Shown here one piece after another: positions 16,063-23,844 of a stretch of DNA of 50,563 bases. The stretch's first letter is position 1. The number at the start of each line of letters is the position of its first letter. The stretch is from Bacteroidota bacterium. GTDB lineage: Bacteria > Bacteroidota > Ignavibacteria > Kryptoniales > JAKASW01. Both the position numbers and the translations under genes were made by a program. Below the pieces are notes generated by a model. It was given only the letters and a program-made list of their open reading frames with translations, did no database searches and was not told where the DNA came from. The DNA lies in assembly GCA_023381615.1 (NCBI GenBank), contig JAMCQL010000010.1:1-50563 (forward strand), written 5' to 3'.

Positions 16063-17086
16063 GGTATTTCACCAATATCTCTGCTGCCTTTTTTACGTTT
16101 TCCATCGAGACGTCAAGATGCGTTACGGCGCGAACTTTTCCCGCCGTCCCCGCAGATAGAAGCACACCCAATGACTTTGTATCTGCGATAAACTTGTCCA
16201 CTTTCTCCGCAGGATCCTTCGGAAACGGCGGCTTAAGTCCGAAAATCACGATGTTTGTTTCAACATGATCTACGTTCACTTCGTACAGTTTTGATTCCAG
16301 GAGCAGTTTAGCAAAAGTTTTCGCTTTCTCGTGATCTTCCGTAAGCCTCTGGATATTATTTTCCAGCGCGTAAAGACCGGCGGCGGCAAGAATACCAACC
16401 TGTCTCATTCCTCCGCCGAAAATTTTTCGGAACCTTCTTGCTCTGTTTATGTATTCCTTTGTTCCAGCAAGGACCGAACCGACTGGCGCTCCCAAACCTT
16501 TCGACAAGCAAACTGAAACAGAGTCAAAATATTTCGCGTACTCAGAGACTTTAATTCCTGTTGCAACGGATGCGTTCCACAAGCGTGCGCCATCAAGATG
16601 GTATTTCAAGTTGTGTCGCACCGTAACCTGCTTTATTTCTTCGATGAGCTTTAGAGGATATATGCTGCCGCCGCCGCGATTGTGAGTGTTTTCCAAACAC
16701 ACTAACCGAGTTGGCATCATGTAATAGACATCCGGTCTGATTGCTTCCTCGACAGCTTCGGCGGTCATTAACCCACGCACACCCGGCACTGGATTTAGTT
16801 GTATTCCTGACAACAAGGATGGCGCTGCAGTCTCATAATTAAAAATATGGGAATCCTTCTCAACGATAACTTCATCGCCAGGATTCGTGTGAGTCTTTAG
16901 CGCGAGCTGATTCGACATGACGCCGCTCGGAACGTACAACGCACTTTCCTTGCCAAGCAATTCCGCAACTTTTTCCTGTAAATGATTTACGGTTGGGTCT
17001 TCCCCAAAGACATCGTCGCCGACTTCCGCGTTAGCCATAGCCCGGCGCATCGCGCCGCTTGGCTTGGTGACCGTATCGCTTCTCAA
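16052..17086 (-). CDS. Low-specificity L-threonine aldolase (PLP-dependent); start codon uncertain
   Basis: About 344-348 residues. It cleaves L-threonine or allo-threonine to glycine and acetaldehyde. The sequence runs RSDTVTKPSGAMRRAM, VPSGVMSNQ, HNRGGG, YHLDGARLWNA and SVCLSKGLGAPVGS, with K196 (counted from TTG) as the PLP lysine, then FGGGMRQVG. Family members begin M-IDLRSDT; here YIDLRSDT is encoded but no ATG or GTG is in frame after the preceding lnt stop. The first standard start is a TTG at 17086, already inside the conserved block and about 23 nt past a good TAAGGAG site. An ATG sits 1 nt after the GGAG core but is in another frame and hits TGA after eight codons. Either initiation is at a rare codon such as ATT (17092), or one base is missing or extra near 17090-17105. 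Confidence 0.88.
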   Translation of the reverse strand: MRSDTVTKPSGAMRRAMANAEVGDDVFGEDPTVNHLQEKVAELLGKESALYVPSGVMSNQLALKTHTNPGDEVIVEKDSHIFNYETAAPSLLSGIQLNPVPGVRGLMTAEAVEEAIRPDVYYMMPTRLVCLENTHNRGGGSIYPLKLIEEIKQVTVRHNLKYHLDGARLWNASVATGIKVSEYAKYFDSVSVCLSKGLGAPVGSVLAGTKEYINRARRFRKIFGGGMRQVGILAAAGLYALENNIQRLTEDHEKAKTFAKLLLESKLYEVNVDHVETNIVIFGLKPPFPKDPAEKVDKFIADTKSLGVLLSAGTAGKVRAVTHLDVSMENVKKAAEILVKYRVS

Positions 17087-17113
17087 ATCAATATAGTCCG
17101 TTGGAGCATCTCC

Positions 17114-18730
17114 TTAGTTTTTGCTTTTAAATTTAAGAAAAAGTCCGATAAGAATGGACGCCGCTGAAATGATTTCTGCCAAATGAGCAATCCAATCGCC
17201 ATGTTGAGAATAAAACGTAGTTCTGTCAACAAGCGGTATGCTGCCGACCAAAGTTGCCTTCTCATCAAGCTTGGTCGGCTGCCCAATATAACGTCCGTAC
17301 GGATCGATCAACTCGGAGATGCCGGTGTTTGCGGAGCGGACAACCGATCTGCGATTTTCCACGGCGCGTACTATGGCGTAAGCTGCGTGCTGATATGGTC
17401 CTGATGATTTGCCGAACCAACCATCGTTAGTGATTATCACCAGGAAGTCGGCTCCCTTTTTAACAAACTCGTGAACGAAGCCCGGAAAAATACTTTCATA
17501 GCATATTACAGTCGAAAAAGTTAGTCCGTTCTGAAGCTTGAAGACCGTTGTGTCTTTCCCGCGGGCCCAGTTGCTAATACCGACTCCCCATTTGAGAGGC
17601 TTGATAAGAAACGGAAGAGCATCGGCATAAGGAAGTCGTTCGGCAAATGGCACCAGGATAATTTTCCCGTAAGTCTGATTTACGCTCGAGTGAGGTTTAA
17701 ACAAAGCTGCTCCGTTGTATGCATCGTAATATTGGTGCATGAACTCATCGTAATGGCTGCTCGGTTTAGCATCACTGCTATCCGCAAAGTAATATGCAAG
17801 AGGGACGCCGCTCAAGAGTGAGATGCCCGTGCTGTCTAAAAATGACTGAAGCACATACCTGTCGTAAGCAAACTGCGGAAGCAAAATGTAAAATGGGATT
17901 GCCGTTTCGGGCCATACAACCAACTCAGGCTTTTGATTCAATATGCGGTACGTTTCTTTTTCATAAGTCCGGAGAATTTCATTCGGATCCCCAACCCATT
18001 TAGCGTATGGATCGATATTGGGTTGAATTACCGCAACTTTTAAAGTCTCATGATAAATTAAATGTTTTGTCTTGTTTAGGATATTCAGTCCATAAAGTTC
18101 GGGAATGATTATCAAAAGCATTGCAAGCGAGAGCGAAAACACAACTCTTGTCTTTTTTCGTTCCGGGCTATCACCCCATTGTATTATTGCATAAGCGATG
18201 AGAGAGTTTACAAGCAAAACTTGAAGAGAAAGCCCGAAGAGTCCGGTGAATTGGGCGAACTGAATGTCGGCAAGATTATAAGATTGAGAGTAACCGACTG
18301 TAAGCCACGGGAATGCGACCTCGGTAATGGAATGTAAATATTCAAACGAGAGATACAAGAACGGGAAAAGAAGAATTGCATTCTTCCCAAATTTTTTCCT
18401 GACAAAGTGATAGAACAGAACGGGCACCACAAAGAAAAGCGGGTGACCGAGAATTAGCGCCGCGCCTCCGATCATCATGAACGGATCGGTCTCCTTTGTC
18501 CACCCTCCAACCCAGTAAATAACTATGATATTGAAAAAGAGAAAAGTGAAATACGACAGCTTGAAAATTTCTTTGTAGCTTTGGGCGCGATCAATCGCGA
18601 ACAGAAACGGCACAAATCCGACAAACGCTATCCAGCCGAAGTGAAACGGCGGAAACGAAAAACCCAGGAGTACACCTGAGAGGATGCCAAGGGCCACTTT
18701 TGACGTGAAGAACTTTTCAGATTTTGACAT
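17114..18730 (-). CDS. lnt: Apolipoprotein N-acyltransferase
   Basis: A 538-residue inner-membrane enzyme that adds the third acyl chain to the N-terminal cysteine of lipoproteins. The N-terminal half has several membrane segments (ALGILSGVLLGFSFPPFHFGWIAFVGFVPFLFA, then VVPVLFYHF, LLVNSLIAYAII and LAMLLIIIPELYG). The periplasmic nitrilase-like domain carries the triad E275 (VVWPETAIPF), K356 (GKIILVPFAERLPYAD) and C410 (STVICYESIFPG). A last helix near the C-terminus re-anchors it. The ATG at 18730 lies 6 nt after the phosphoesterase stop. It fits with the Lol transporter genes at the other end of the window: both serve lipoprotein maturation. Confidence 0.95.
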   Translation of the reverse strand: MSKSEKFFTSKVALGILSGVLLGFSFPPFHFGWIAFVGFVPFLFAIDRAQSYKEIFKLSYFTFLFFNIIVIYWVGGWTKETDPFMMIGGAALILGHPLFFVVPVLFYHFVRKKFGKNAILLFPFLYLSFEYLHSITEVAFPWLTVGYSQSYNLADIQFAQFTGLFGLSLQVLLVNSLIAYAIIQWGDSPERKKTRVVFSLSLAMLLIIIPELYGLNILNKTKHLIYHETLKVAVIQPNIDPYAKWVGDPNEILRTYEKETYRILNQKPELVVWPETAIPFYILLPQFAYDRYVLQSFLDSTGISLLSGVPLAYYFADSSDAKPSSHYDEFMHQYYDAYNGAALFKPHSSVNQTYGKIILVPFAERLPYADALPFLIKPLKWGVGISNWARGKDTTVFKLQNGLTFSTVICYESIFPGFVHEFVKKGADFLVIITNDGWFGKSSGPYQHAAYAIVRAVENRRSVVRSANTGISELIDPYGRYIGQPTKLDEKATLVGSIPLVDRTTFYSQHGDWIAHLAEIISAASILIGLFLKFKSKN

Positions 18731-18736
18731 CAAGCT

Positions 18737-19939
18737 CTATTTATAAATATAGATTGGGTTTGAAAGTATCCACGGGAAAGAACGCTTCGTGAAAAACGGG
18801 AGCATGACTCGCTTCTGAAACGCCTGAACTCTGTATTCACCCGGATTTGAGACCGGAAGGTCGATACTTCCGACATTATTGTATGTGCCGATAATTTTTC
18901 CGTTCCAAACAACCTGCGTTTCAACAGCAACGCTATCGGGCATCGCGACATGTATGCGGGCAGTTTGGTCAAGTTTCAGGCTGTCTCCCATAATCGCTTC
19001 GGTTGTGTCTGAGGTCGCGGTAAACAGAAATCCTCTAGCGGGCTCCAATCCGGAAAAAGCAACAAACGCATTCCCGTTTCGAATTGCCTTAAACAGCACT
19101 TCCCTGTCGTGGTGGTACAAACCGATGAAAGGCTGTCTGGTTACAATAACAGTGTGAACCAACTTGAAGAGACTCTGGTAAGAAGGAAAATGCCAGCGAG
19201 CGGTTTTTCCCAATTTTATATTGGAATGTGCGTCAAGTGAACCGATGCCGATTACTTTGCGCGTCATGTTAAGCTCATCGAACTTCCTCATTTCCTTAGT
19301 TGGGTATTCGAGTACATAATTCAGCGCCCGATCCTGAAAACCATAAACTGCATAAGCTGCGATCAATTTATTGATCCGGAAAAAATTCAGCGTGTTTCTC
19401 CAACCCTCGTCGAAGTTATACAGCTCCATGCCTGTAAACTTTCCGATATTCCAATTGTCCCAATCCAAAGTCTTCCTCGGATGGAAAACATGAGCGAGTA
19501 TTACAATGCTGCCTTTCTTCAGCGCATCGTGGAACACTGAATCCGAAGTAACGCCATTGCGTGGGACGAGCGGAATGCTGTCGCCTATCACAAGAAAATG
19601 GCCGTGTTCACCGTCGGTAGAAATTTCCACAGCAGGAACGATCAGCGTTATTCCGAATCGCTTATCGAGACTGTCCTTCATCGGCTGAATGGTGTTGTGG
19701 TCGGTGATAATTGCGAAGTGAAGTCTAAGCGAATCGCACATTTCACCGATTTGCGGATATGTACCGCTGCCGTCTGAGTATTGTGTGTGTATGTGAATCA
19801 CGCCGGAGTATTCGTAATATTTTCCAAATTGAACGCTGGCTTCACGGCTGATATGATAGGTAAGAAGATCGTTGCAAATTGACAGAAAAATAATTACGGC
19901 AGCTAAACCGCCGATGATTTTAAATATTTTCTTAAGCAT
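18737..19939 (-). CDS. Membrane-anchored PHP-domain phosphoesterase (CehA/McbA-like)
   Basis: A 400-residue protein with one N-terminal membrane segment (IFKIIGGLAAVIIFLSICNDLL) that should place the rest in the periplasm. The PHP metal site is complete in outline: HIHTQYSDGSG (H49, H51, D56), ITDHNT (D80, H81), AVEIST (E105), ILAHVFHP and GSLDAH. PHP enzymes are metal-dependent phosphoesterases; the exported CehA-like branch includes hydrolases of unknown natural substrates. The C-terminal 100 residues form a beta-rich domain (VETQVVWNGKIIGTYNNVGSIDLP). It overlaps the dedA end by 8 nt and precedes lnt by 6 nt, so a lipid-phosphate or envelope substrate is an attractive guess, not a conclusion. 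Confidence 0.85.
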   Translation of the reverse strand: MLKKIFKIIGGLAAVIIFLSICNDLLTYHISREASVQFGKYYEYSGVIHIHTQYSDGSGTYPQIGEMCDSLRLHFAIITDHNTIQPMKDSLDKRFGITLIVPAVEISTDGEHGHFLVIGDSIPLVPRNGVTSDSVFHDALKKGSIVILAHVFHPRKTLDWDNWNIGKFTGMELYNFDEGWRNTLNFFRINKLIAAYAVYGFQDRALNYVLEYPTKEMRKFDELNMTRKVIGIGSLDAHSNIKLGKTARWHFPSYQSLFKLVHTVIVTRQPFIGLYHHDREVLFKAIRNGNAFVAFSGLEPARGFLFTATSDTTEAIMGDSLKLDQTARIHVAMPDSVAVETQVVWNGKIIGTYNNVGSIDLPVSNPGEYRVQAFQKRVMLPFFTKRSFPWILSNPIYIYK

Positions 19940-20543
19940 GTCTCCGCTTGTAAAAATATCTTATGACAAAGAATGCAGCAACTGCAATTAAAAAGATGCC
20001 AACGATCGTCCCATAAATATCTAAATAATTTTCGAGCCGTTTCCAATTATGTCCGAGAACGGAACCGCCGAAAATCAGAAGGCTGTTCCAAAGCAGCGCG
20101 CTCACTGCACATAAAGGCAGCGTGATAGCAATTGGAAGTTCGGACAGTCCGACGAAAAAGGAAATGACAGCTCGCGTGCCTGAAAGAAACCGATTGGCTA
20201 CGACAATTCCGTATCCATACTTCTTAAACCAGCTTTCAACTTGCTTTATCTTATCCAACGGCAAGAATCTCAGCTTTCCTGAATCGACCAACTTTCTTCC
20301 GAAGAATAGTCCGATGTAATACATGACCACAAATCCTGCGGTGCTGCCGAGGGTCGCGAAGAAAATTGCCGCCGCCATATTGAGTTTTCCCAGACCCACC
20401 AGAGAACCGCCGAAAGCTACAACAAGGTCGCTTGGTGAAGGCGGAAAAAGATTTTCGATGAAGGCAAAAAAGAATAAACTGAAGTAGAGGTAGAACGTAT
20501 CGGTATTGTTGAGCGCAGTGAGGAGGCTGTCTACTTGTGTCAC
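19932..20543 (-). CDS. DedA family inner-membrane protein
   Basis: A 203-residue polytopic protein of the DedA/SNARE-associated family. FFAFIENLFPPSPSDLVVAFGG is the conserved E-x(3)-P-x-P-x-[DE] membrane-dipping segment, and GYGIVVANRFLSGTRAVISFFVGL matches the second half with its essential Arg (RFLSGTR). Some DedA proteins flip undecaprenyl phosphate back across the inner membrane. The start is taken as GTG at 20543, which overlaps the ispF stop as GTGA and has GGAAG a few bases upstream; a TTG at 20573 is a less likely start. Neighbours are ispF (isoprenoid supply) and an exported phosphoesterase, consistent with polyprenyl-lipid recycling. Confidence 0.9.
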   Translation of the reverse strand: MTQVDSLLTALNNTDTFYLYFSLFFFAFIENLFPPSPSDLVVAFGGSLVGLGKLNMAAAIFFATLGSTAGFVVMYYIGLFFGRKLVDSGKLRFLPLDKIKQVESWFKKYGYGIVVANRFLSGTRAVISFFVGLSELPIAITLPLCAVSALLWNSLLIFGGSVLGHNWKRLENYLDIYGTIVGIFLIAVAAFFVIRYFYKRRHA

Positions 20544-21007
20544 AATTCTTCCATTAACACTACGGCAAAACAAGCTATGGCATCTTTACTTACCAGGGTA
20601 CCTTCCGTCGTTTTGGATTTCACCGATACGTCAGTCGGTGGAATATTGCACTGGGCAGAAATCGACTCACGGATCTGTTGATAGGATCTAGTGAGCTTCG
20701 GATTGTCCGCAACCAGGACGATATCAATGTTATGAACTCTCAATTCGCTTTCGAGCGCGGACTTCAATGCGAAACTCAAAATTTGTTTGCTGTCTATTCC
20801 CTCAATTGTCTTGTCATCGTCGCGAAAATACATGCCGATGTCTCCCTTGGCGCACGCCCCTAAAATCGCGTCGCTTAACGCATGGAGAACCACATCGCCA
20901 TCGGAATGCCCACGAAGTCCTTTCGGATAATCGATCAGTACTCCACCGAGTTTCAGCGGCTTGTTTTCCACAAATACATGCGCGTCAAAGCCAAATCCAA
21001 TTTTCAT
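20540..21007 (-). CDS. ispF: 2-C-methyl-D-erythritol 2,4-cyclodiphosphate synthase
   Basis: 155 residues, the full family length. It catalyses the fifth step of the MEP isoprenoid pathway, releasing CMP to form the cyclic diphosphate. Metal ligands D8, H10 (GFDAH) and H42 are present, with GHSDGDVVLHALSDAILGA, GDIGMYF and the C-terminal KTTEGTLVSKDAIACFA block. The start overlaps the acylphosphatase stop in ATGA and the stop overlaps dedA in GTGA. No other MEP gene is in the window. Confidence 0.96.
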   Translation of the reverse strand: MKIGFGFDAHVFVENKPLKLGGVLIDYPKGLRGHSDGDVVLHALSDAILGACAKGDIGMYFRDDDKTIEGIDSKQILSFALKSALESELRVHNIDIVLVADNPKLTRSYQQIRESISAQCNIPPTDVSVKSKTTEGTLVSKDAIACFAVVLMEEL

Positions 21008-21279
21008 AAACTGTAGAACCCGTCAAATTCAAAAGTTGGTTTCTCCCATTCGATTCTAATATCAGTGACATGCGCTGACATTGGTCCGCGTCTCAGTTCC
21101 TTAACAAAATCGTCAATGAGTCCTATCTCGCCTTCAACAACAACTTCAACTCTTCCATCTATCAGATTTTTCACGAATCCTTTTAGTGCGTACACATCAG
21201 CTTTATGGGAAGCAAAATAGCGGTAGCCTACTCCCTGCACAATTCCGCTGACAAACAAATGAGCTCTCGCGTCAGACAT
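21004..21279 (-). CDS. acyP: Acylphosphatase
   Basis: 91 residues, a typical length. It hydrolyses carboxyl-phosphate bonds such as those of acetyl or carbamoyl phosphate. VQGVGYRYF contains the phosphate-binding loop with catalytic R20, and GFVKNLIDGRVEVVVEG holds N38. The last residues are diverged (WEKPTFEFDGFYSL) but keep the terminal F-x-I/Y pattern. It overlaps its upstream neighbour by 8 nt and ispF by 4 nt. Confidence 0.95.
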   Translation of the reverse strand: MSDARAHLFVSGIVQGVGYRYFASHKADVYALKGFVKNLIDGRVEVVVEGEIGLIDDFVKELRRGPMSAHVTDIRIEWEKPTFEFDGFYSL

Positions 21280-22456
21280 TCTGAAACTTCTTCTTCAGTA
21301 ACTCAAGTACATTTGCGAGATATGAGTTCCCAAAACTCAACGAGTAAAACCCGTTTCTTCCTCCGCCTTTAGCGTTGAAATCATTGCGCAGTTCGATGAG
21401 GATGTTCGATGCCTGTTTGTCATCGACCATGAGATTAAGATTCATCTGACAAATATTTCCTTCTGATCTGTGAAATGCAAACGAAGTCTTCACTTCTCGA
21501 GCCAGAGAGCTTGCGACAAAACGCAGTTCTTCGGCGCTTGCAACGTCGTCATTCAAATCGACGACCTTAAATGACTCAGATGATTGCTCAAGCTTCGGCT
21601 TCAAATTCTCGCAGACCGACTTCAGAATTCTCTCGGACAGTTCTTTTATTTTGCCGTCTTTTTCCTGCAATTGGTTTTTCATTCTTTCTATCGCAATTGA
21701 CATTTCCTCAGGAAATGTCGAAAGAAGTCGGGCACTTTCCCTCGCAGAGTGATGAAGACGATAATAATATGCGATTGCCCTGTTGCCGCAGTAGAATTCA
21801 ATTCTTGTCAAAGAGCCTTTGATTTTCTCAATATTCCCTGTAAGAATAACGCCGATTTCAGAAGTGTGTGTGCAGTGCGTTCCTCCGCACGGGGAAAAAT
21901 CAAAATCTTTCACCTCAATTATTCTGACAGTTCCTTCTACCTTTGGAGGTTTGCGAAGCTTGAAAGAATTTACGTTGCTTTGATCTGCGAAGTGAATAAC
22001 AACTTCGCGATTTTCCTGAACGATCTTGTTCGCTTGAGCTACGGCAGCTTCTAACTCTTCGGATGTTGGTTGTCGTGACAGGTCAATTGTGCCGACACTT
22101 TCACCTAATCTTGAAGAAACAGTTTGGATATCAAATAAATTTTCGAACGCCGCGGATAGAATGTGCTGACCGGTGTGCTGCTGCATATTTCCAAATCGCC
22201 GCTTCCAATCTATTTCACAATTAACTTTCCCCTTGGGAATTTCACCGGCTAAAATGTGCAATATGTTGTCGTTCTCTTCTACCACATCCACAACTGCGAC
22301 GCCATTTATAAATCCGGTGTCGTGCTCCTGTCCTCCTGAGGTTGGGTAGAAAAAACTTTTGTCTAACACAACCACAGATTTCCCTTCTCTCTGGAACAAT
22401 TCGAGAACGGCAGCTTCAAAGTTAACTGTGTAAGGATCGGTGTAATATGATCTCAT
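21272..22456 (-). CDS. Alanyl-tRNA editing protein (AlaX-long with DHHA1 domain)
   Basis: A 394-residue free-standing editing protein that removes Ser (or Gly) wrongly attached to tRNA-Ala. The N-terminal beta-barrel domain has FFYPTSGGQEHDTG. The zinc editing site is complete: H94 and H98 (HTGQHIL), C190 and H194 (SPCGGTHC). After a coiled-coil-like stretch (MKNQLQEKDGKIKELSERIL) comes a DHHA1-type oligonucleotide-binding domain ending in the glycine-rich NAKGGGRNGFYSLSFG. It therefore resembles the C-terminal half of AlaRS without the catalytic core. Its start overlaps the transporter stop as ATGA. Confidence 0.92.
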   Translation of the reverse strand: MRSYYTDPYTVNFEAAVLELFQREGKSVVVLDKSFFYPTSGGQEHDTGFINGVAVVDVVEENDNILHILAGEIPKGKVNCEIDWKRRFGNMQQHTGQHILSAAFENLFDIQTVSSRLGESVGTIDLSRQPTSEELEAAVAQANKIVQENREVVIHFADQSNVNSFKLRKPPKVEGTVRIIEVKDFDFSPCGGTHCTHTSEIGVILTGNIEKIKGSLTRIEFYCGNRAIAYYYRLHHSARESARLLSTFPEEMSIAIERMKNQLQEKDGKIKELSERILKSVCENLKPKLEQSSESFKVVDLNDDVASAEELRFVASSLAREVKTSFAFHRSEGNICQMNLNLMVDDKQASNILIELRNDFNAKGGGRNGFYSLSFGNSYLANVLELLKKKFQNV

Positions 22457-23844
22457 CTAACGGAATGAGAGATTGGTTCTTGGTGTATCACAGCTTTTGA
22501 TATCTGTGGAAACTCCTTTACAATATTTTCCTCAAGCTCCTTTACAATCCTAACCGTATCTTCGAGTGAAAAAGTTTCATCGAATTGGCAAACCATTGCA
22601 ACGCGGAGCCCCGACTCGCTCTCGGTAAAGTTGAAATTATTGCAGGAACCCACGCCGCGTTTGGATTTCACAAATCTCAACAGTCTTGATGGAAGTTCGC
22701 TGTTTCTGAAGTTTAAGGAAGTGGCACGTATCGGTTTCACTGAAGATTTGTCGATGTGAATGAATATCTGGTCGATGTTTCCGAGCTGCGCCCTGATTGC
22801 ATTTTCTAAGGCATCGGCTTTTTTATGCGCCGCCTCAATTGTCTCGGCATCGTCAACTTCTAAATGCAAATCCGCAACGTAGCCGTTCTGTGTCGAAAAG
22901 ACCTCCACCTCGTGTATTTTGCTCTCTGTCTTTTCAGCCGCAAATCGAACCTTGTCAACTATAGTCTCTTTGTCGGTTTCAACCGGTTCGGCGTGAACCA
23001 CGACATCAATTCCTTCACGCACTGCGCCCACTCGCTTTTCAATTTCATCAACCAATGAATGCGCTTGCTCGAACGGAAGAAGCCGCGGCAGTCCGACGAC
23101 CATGTCAACAAATACTTTGCCACCCGAGACTCTAACCCGAAGACTTTTCAACTCTTCTACTTCCTTAGATTTCAGAGCCGCTTGGCGCAGACTGTCGACA
23201 AGTTTCGGATCCGGGCTGCGGTCGACTAACACGTCTATTGTCCGTTTTCCTAATCTAACGCTGATAACGACAACGATGATCGAAACACCAAGTGCTGCGA
23301 CAGGGTCGGCGAAAGCGAATCCTAACTTTGCACCGATCAGGCCTAATATTACGACACTTGAACTGAGAATGTCCGTGGAAAAATGAATCGCGTCAGCTTC
23401 AAGCGCCTGACTGTGATATTTTTTTGCTGCCCGAGAAAGTATTCTCGCTCGCGTGAAGTCGATCCCTATCGATGTAACCATTACCGCAAAACTCCAAAAG
23501 GTAACATCGATCTCCACTTTTCTGAAAAGCAGTCGTTCGATTGCCTCTCTTGCGATAAGAAAACACGTCAACAATAAAAGCAGCGTCTCGAATAGAGCCG
23601 AAAGATTCTCAAATTTTCCGTGTCCGTAATGGTGTTCTAAATCGGCAGGTTTGTCTGAGGCCTTGACGGCAAACAGCGTCATGCCGGCAGCCATGAGGTC
23701 AAGGCCAGAATGGGCAGCCTCACTTAAGATTCCAAGGCTGCCCGTTGTAATTCCGACAATGAGTTTAAAAGCGGTGAGAAAGACGGCGGCAATTACAGAA
23801 CTTACCGCCGCTCCAATTTTTTCTCGAGATGCTGCGTTCGTCAA
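22453..23844 (-). CDS. Cation diffusion facilitator (Zn2+/metal efflux), long form with extra cytoplasmic domains
   Basis: At 463 residues it is about 160 longer than a standard CDF protein. The six-helix membrane part has the two metal motifs H45-x3-D49 (HSGLD) and H154-x3-D158 (HFSTD), a pair seen in zinc transporters. Instead of one cytoplasmic dimerisation domain there seem to be three in tandem: about 210-295 (SLRVRVSGGKVFVDMVVGLP), 296-375 (HEVEVFSTQNGYVADLHLEV) and 380-460 (GLRVAMVCQFDETFSLEDTVRIV), each ending in an I-x-I/V-H-x-[ED] strand. The start is a TTG at 23844 directly after the aldolase stop, because no ATG occurs before residue 51. No ribosome site is seen, so coupling to the aldolase is presumed. 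Confidence 0.9.
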   Translation of the reverse strand: MTNAASREKIGAAVSSVIAAVFLTAFKLIVGITTGSLGILSEAAHSGLDLMAAGMTLFAVKASDKPADLEHHYGHGKFENLSALFETLLLLLTCFLIAREAIERLLFRKVEIDVTFWSFAVMVTSIGIDFTRARILSRAAKKYHSQALEADAIHFSTDILSSSVVILGLIGAKLGFAFADPVAALGVSIIVVVISVRLGKRTIDVLVDRSPDPKLVDSLRQAALKSKEVEELKSLRVRVSGGKVFVDMVVGLPRLLPFEQAHSLVDEIEKRVGAVREGIDVVVHAEPVETDKETIVDKVRFAAEKTESKIHEVEVFSTQNGYVADLHLEVDDAETIEAAHKKADALENAIRAQLGNIDQIFIHIDKSSVKPIRATSLNFRNSELPSRLLRFVKSKRGVGSCNNFNFTESESGLRVAMVCQFDETFSLEDTVRIVKELEENIVKEFPQISKAVIHQEPISHSVR

